From Skeletonema tropicum (taxonomy: Eukaryota; Bacillariophyta; Thalassiosirophyceae; Thalassiosirales; Thalassiosiraceae): DNA of 64,000 bases. Below are positions 58,301 through 64,000 of the stretch, in pieces; positions within the stretch are counted from its first letter, which is position 1, and the number at the start of each line of letters is the position of its first letter. Made by a program: the position numbers and the translations under genes. The stretch is taken from assembly GCA_037178625.1 (NCBI GenBank), contig CM074145.1, forward strand, positions 1,488,001 through 1,552,000, read 5' to 3'. The notes beneath the pieces are model-generated. The model ran no database searches. It saw only the letters and a program-made list of their open reading frames with translations, and was not told the origin of the DNA.

Positions 58301-61300
58301 ACTCCTCTTTTATCGACTCTTGCTTTGGGTATTAAATCTAGTCGTAGACTCTAGTTGAATTAGATGATACTTCAGTCACCTATTCGAGAAGAATGGTGAC
58401 GATTCATTGCATTCTGTGATAGAATTGTTGCAGATGAGCTGCGACCACGAACTTTCCTCCTCTTTTTCTCTCCTCTTTCTCGCCCCCAACTCAGGCGAAG
58501 CCCACAGCCTGAGAAAAATGCCGGTGTCGGCAACGGTTTCAGGCTGTGGGGTGCAAGTCAGAAGATCACGGAGGGGTGTAAGTCAGGTCACATGAGGTCA
58601 CGAAAAGCGCAAGTCAGAATCACGGAGGAATAGTACATTGGCGATGGTCTCCACGCAATATTTGTCGCCAAGAGCGTGATATGACAGATCACGGTACATT
58701 GTAAGAGCTGTCACAGGTGACGGTAGCAAAGACAATGATAGCACACAGGCAACTTGCTTTGTATCGGACGCTGCACTGCTATCCACTGCAAGTCAAAACC
58801 TATATATATTCTTAACAGCATGCTGAATTTGTCTCTGAAGTGGTGTGGATGGATTCGTCGCCTGGAAGCGTGAGGAGCACAGAGCGCACATCATGTGATG
58901 AACGACATCATGATCGTCGCTCAACATCAATGAGAACATACACGGCGAACGACGTTGCCGTCTCTACCACCGAGAAAAGGCACAAGCAATGAAGCATATT
59001 CACTGTATTCATCAATGGATGCGTCGAGACTGTTGTGTCTTGTGCATCCAACACACTTGTTGGATGTTACGGAAGCGGGCACATCTCATAGCAAAATGCA
59101 TCCACACGCAACAAGCAGCATCTTCTATGAACACCAACACCAACAATGTACGAGAATAGTATATTTATGCTATTTGGAGTCTTGGAGGCGACGGGGAAGG
59201 TTCAAGAGCGTACTACATCGATGCATAATATTTGAGCGACGAAAGCAATACACATACTATTCAACTCTTGACGGGCAGCAGTGTACAACTCATTGAAGAT
59301 GCAACAGCAAACAGAGTCTCCATTCGCGGCAATAGATTAGAGGATCATACAAGCCAATTGCAGGCGATGCTGATGAAATGTAACAAAGTTCAAGCCTTAC
59401 TACAATAGTTTGAGTCCCTGTTGGATGCGAAATACTACGCAAACTCCTCTTTTATCGACTCTTGCTTTGGGTATTAAATCTAGTCGTAGACTCTAGTTGA
59501 ATTAGATGATACTTCAGTCACCTATTCGAGAAGAATGGTGACGATTCATTGCATTCTGTGATAGAATTGTTGCAGATGAGCTGCGACCACGAACTTTCCT
59601 CCTCTTTTTCTCTCCTCTTTCTCGCCCCCAACTCAGGCGAAGCCCACAGCCTGAGAAAAATGCCGGTGTCGGCAACGGTTTCAGGCTGTGGGGTGCAAGT
59701 CAGAAGATCACGGAGGGGTGTAAGTCAGGTCACATGAGGTCACGAAAAGCGCAAGTCAGAATCACGGAGGAATAGTACATTGGCGATGGTCTCCACGCAA
59801 TATTTGTCGCCAAGAGCGTGATATGACAGATCACGGTACATTGTAAAAGCTGTCACAGGTGACGGTAGCAAAGACAATGATAGCACACAGGCAACTTGCT
59901 TTGTATCGGACGCTGCACTGCTATCCACTGCAAGTCAAAACCTATATATATTCTTAACAGCATGCTGAATTTGTCTCTGAAGTGGTGTGGATGGATTCGT
60001 CGCCTGGAAGCGTGAGGAGCACAGAGCGCACATCATGTGATGAACGACATCATGATCGTCGCTCAACATCAATGAGAACATACACGGCGAACGACGTTGC
60101 CGTCTCTACCACCGAGAAAAGGCACAAGCAATGAAGCATATTCACTGTATTCATCAATGGATGCGTCGAGACTGTTGTGTCTTGTGCATCCAACACACTT
60201 GTTGGATGTTACGGAAGCGGGCACATCTCATAGCAAAATGCATCCACACGCAACAAGCAGCATCTTCTATGAACACCAACACCAACAATGTACGAGAATA
60301 GTATATTTATGCTATTTGGAGTCTTGGAGGCGACGGGGAAGGTTCAAGAGCGTACTACATCGATGCATAATATTTGAGCGACGAAAGCAATACACATACT
60401 ATTCAACTCTTGACGGGCAGCAGTGTACAACTCATTGAAGATGCAACAGCAAACAGAGTCTCCATTCGCGGCAATAGATTAGAGGATCATACAAGCCAAT
60501 TGCAGGCGATGCTGATGAAATGTAACAAAGTTCAAGCCTTACTACAATAGTTTGAGTCCCTGTTGGATGCGAAATACTACGCAAACTCCTCTTTTATCGA
60601 CTCTTGCTTTGGGTATTAAATCTAGTCGTAGACTCTAGTTGAATTAGATGATACTTCAGTCACCTATTCGAGAAGAATGGTGACGATTCATTGCATTCTG
60701 TGATAGAATTGTTGCAGATGAGCTGCGACCACGAACTTTCCTCCTCTTTTTCTCTCCTCTTTCTCGCCCCCAACTCAGGCGAAGCCCACAGCCTGAGAAA
60801 ATGCCGGTGTCGGCAACGGTTTCAGGCTGTGGGGTGCAAGTCAGAAGATCACGGAGGGGTGTAAGTCAGGTCACATGAGGTCACGAAAAGCGCAAGTCAG
60901 AATCACGGAGGAATAGTACATTGGCGATGGTCTCCACGCAATATTTGTCGCCAAGAGCGTGATATGACAGATCACGGTACATTGTAAAAGCTGTCACAGG
61001 TGACGGTAGCAAAGACAATGATAGCACACAGGCAACTTGCTTTGTATCGGACGCTGCACTGCTATCCACTGCAAGTCAAAACCTATATATATTCTTAACA
61101 GCATGCTGAATTTGTCTCTGAAGTGGTGTGGATGGATTCGTCGCCTGGAAGCGTGAGGAGCACAGAGCGCACATCATGTGATGAACGACATCATGATCGT
61201 CGCTCAACATCAATGAGAACATACACGGCGAACGACGTTGCCGTCTCTACCACCGAGAAAAGGCACAAGCAATGAAGCATATTCACTGTATTCATCAATG

Positions 61301-64000
61301 GATGCGTCGAGACTGTTGTGTCTTGTGCATCCAACACACTTGTTGGATGTTACGGAAGCGGGCACATCTCATAGCAAAATGCATCCACACGCAACAAGCA
61401 GCATCTTCTATGAACACCAACACCAACAATGTACGAGAATAGTATATTTATGCTATTTGGAGTCTTGGAGGCGACGGGGAAGGTTCAAGAGCGTACTACA
61501 TCGATGCATAATATTTGAGCGACGAAAGCAATACACATACTATTCAACTCTTGACGGGCAGCAGTGTACAACTCATTGAAGATGCAACAGCAAACAGAGT
61601 CTCCATTCGCGGCAATAGATTAGAGGATCATACAAGCCAATTGCAGGCGATGCTGATGAAATGTAACAAAGTTCAAGCCTTACTACAATAGTTTGAGTCC
61701 CTGTTGGATGCGAAATACTACGCAAACTCCTCTTTTATCGACTCTTGCTTTGGGTATTAAATCTAGTCGTAGACTCTAGTTGAATTAGATGATACTTCAG
61801 TCACCTATTCGAGAAGAATGGTGACGATTCATTGCATTCTGTGATAGAATTGTTGCAGATGAGCTGCGACCACGAACTTTCCTCCTCTTTTTCTCTCCTC
61901 TTTCTCGCCCCCAACTCAGGCGAAGCCCACAGCCTGAGAAAAATGCCGGTGTCGGCAACGTTTTCAGGCTGTGGGGTGCAAGTCAGAAGATCACGGAGGG
62001 GTGTAAGTCAGGTCACATGAGGTCACGAAAAGCGCAAGTCAGAATCACGGAGGAATAGTACATTGGCGATGGTCTCCACGCAATATTTGTCGCCAAGAGC
62101 GTGATATGACAGATCACGGTACATTGTAAAAGCTGTCACAGGTGACGGTAGCAAAGACAATGATAGCACACAGGCAACTTGCTTTGTATCGGACGCTGCA
62201 CTGCTATCCACTGCAAGTCAAAACCTATATATATTCTTAACAGCATGCTGAATTTGTCTCTGAAGTGGTGTGGATGGATTCGTCGCCTGGAAGCGTGAGG
62301 AGCACAGAGCGCACATCATGTGATGAACGACATCATGATCGTCGCTCAACATCAATGAGAACATACACGGCGAACGACGTTGCCGTCTCTACCACCGAGA
62401 AAAGGCACAAGCAATGAAGCATATTCACTGTATTCATCAATGGATGCGTCGAGACTGTTGTGTCTTGTGCATCCAACACACTTGTTGGATGTTACGGAAG
62501 CGGGCACATCTCATAGCAAAATGCATCCACACGCAACAAGCAGCATCTTCTATGAACACCAACACCAACAATGTACGAGAATAGTATATTTATGCTATTT
62601 GGAGTCTTGGAGGCGACGGGGAAGGTTCAAGAGCGTACTACATCGATGCATAATATTTGAGCGACGAAAGCAATACACATACTATTCAACTCTTGACGGG
62701 CAGCAGTGTACAACTCATTGAAGATGCAACAGCAAACAGAGTCTCCATTCGCGGCAATAGATTAGAGGATCATACAAGCCAATTGCAGGCGATGCTGATG
62801 AAATGTAACAAAGTTCAAGCCTTACTACAATAGTTTGAGTCCCTGTTGGATGCGAAATACTACGCAAACTCCTCTTTTATCGACTCTTGCTTTGGGTATT
62901 AAATCTAGTCGTNNNNNNNNNNNNNNNNNNNNNNNNNNNNNNNNNNNNNNNNNNNNNNNNNNNNNNNNNNNNNNNNNNNNNNNNNNNNNNNNNNNNNNNN
63001 NNNNNNNNNNNNNNNNNNNNNNNNNNNNNNNNNNNNNNNNNNNNNNNNNNNNNNNNNNNNNNNNNNNNNNNNNNNNNNNNNNNNNNNNNNNNNNNNNNNN
63101 NNNNNNNNNNNNNNNNNNNNNNNNNNNNNNNNNNNNNNNNNNNNNNNNNNNNNNNNNNNNNNNNNNNNNNNNNNNNNNNNNNNNNNNNNNNNNNNNNNNN
63201 NNNNNNNNNNNNNNNNNNNNNNNNNNNNNNNNNNNNNNNNNNNNNNNNNNNNNNNNNNNNNNNNNNNNNNNNNNNNNNNNNNNNNNNNNNNNNNNNNNNN
63301 NNNNNNNNNNNNNNNNNNNNNNNNNNNNNNNNNNNNNNNNNNNNNNNNNNNNNNNNNNNNNNNNNNNNNNNNNNNNNNNNNNNNNNNNNNNNNNNNNNNN
63401 NNNNNNNNNNNNAGACTCTAGTTGAATTAGATGATACTTCAGTCACCTATTCGAGAAGAATGGTGACGATTCATTGCATTCTGTGATAGAATTGTTGCAG
63501 ATGAGCTGCGACCACGAACTTTCCTCCTCTTTTTCTCTCCTCTTTCTCGCCCCCAACTCAGGCGAAGCCCACAGCCTGAGAAAAATGCCGGTGTCGGCAA
63601 CGGTTTTTCAGGCTGTGGGGTGCAAGTCAGAAGATCACGGAGGGGTGTAAGTCAGGTCACATGAGGTCACGAAAAGCGCAAGTCAGAATCACGGAGGAAT
63701 AGTACATTGGCGATGGTCTCCACGCAATATTTGTCGCCAAGAGCGTGATATGACAGATCACGGTACATTGTAAAAGCTGTCACAGGTGACGGTAGCAAAG
63801 ACAATGATAGCACACAGGCAACTTGCTTTGTATCGGACGCTGCACTGCTATCCACTGCAAGTCAAAACCTATATATATTCTTAACAGCATGCTGAATTTG
63901 TCTCTGAAGTGGTGTGGATGGATTCGTCGCCTGGAAGCGTGAGGAGCACAGAGCGCACATCATGTGATGAACGACATCATGATCGTCGCTCAACATCAAT
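49387..64000. repeat. Tandem array of a 1,142-bp unit
   Basis: Beginning at GGTGTCGGCAACG (49387), a 1,142-bp unit repeats about 11.8 times up to 62912 and resumes after the gap to the end of the window. Unit starts are 49387, 50529, 51671 and so on; one unit near 60805 is 1,141 bp through loss of an A. Copies differ at only a handful of positions. Each unit has the same open frames (113 residues plus, 62 residues minus), kept simply because the DNA is nearly identical. One frame reads as a stop-interrupted helical protein remnant (RGNRLEDHTSQLQAMLMKC). Each unit also has a polypyrimidine tract ending AACTCAG and a 12-bp inverted repeat CCCACAGCCTGA / TCAGGCTGTGGG. I recognise no rDNA, histone or transposon sequence. 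Confidence 0.95.
62913..63412. other. Assembly gap of 500 N inside the tandem array
   Basis: Exactly 500 Ns. The sequence before (AAATCTAGTCGT) and after (AGACTCTAG) is contiguous in every other unit, so no part of a unit is missing. The gap hides either nothing or a whole number of units. Confidence 0.95.

Noticed and set aside
49387..64000. CRISPR array or rDNA repeat
   Set aside because: Units are 1,142 bp without short repeats and spacers, and no rRNA-like sequence or processing site is present.

Overview
The window looks like nuclear DNA of a diatom, most likely centric. Genes are sparse and interrupted by short GT-AG introns (about 110-220 nt). They include families I know to be expanded in diatoms: RING-like/TPR proteins, MYND-finger proteins, class C (GABA-B-like) receptors, and secreted proteins built from bacterial-type domains. 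No bacterial operons, rRNA genes or intact tRNA genes were seen. Species assignment is inference.

Layout. 1-6.9 kb: a 5'-truncated RING-like/TPR gene, a three-exon MYND gene and an M13 metallopeptidase gene, all on +. 7.6-11.3 kb: a decayed, inverted copy of a class C receptor, with its last exon present twice. 11.4-16.9 kb: a foldback/MITE-like element, small repeats, an unknown gene, a leucine-rich-repeat pseudogene and a broken IQ-motif gene. 16.9-22 kb: a second MYND gene, a G-rich MITE, a mitochondrial ETF alpha subunit gene and, convergent with it, an INSIG-like membrane protein gene. 22.1-32.4 kb: one 13-exon minus-strand gene for a secreted protein of about 2,870 residues (DUF1800-like, DUF1501-like, CBM6-like, then tandem F5/8 type C modules). 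Two of its exons carry copies of a tRNA-derived SINE with clear target-site duplications. 34.1-40.2 kb: candidate DNA transposons, including a 2.6-kb element with about 480-bp inverted repeats and TTAA at both ends. 41.2-46.3 kb: a diatom-type hypothetical gene, another G-rich MITE and the intact class C receptor. 47-49.3 kb: GC-rich palindromic repeats and a reverse-transcriptase relic. 49.4-64 kb: a tandem array of an almost invariant 1,142-bp unit, broken by a 500-N gap and running off the end.

The genes do not form one pathway. Separate themes are secretion and carbohydrate binding (DUF1800/DUF1501/CBM/discoidin protein), signalling (class C receptor), possible sterol-type regulation (INSIG-like) and mitochondrial electron transfer (ETFA). 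Several conserved genes each carry a single-base frameshift, nearly all at short homopolymers. I read most of these as draft-assembly errors and separate them from the truly decayed copies, which also carry nonsense changes or insertions.
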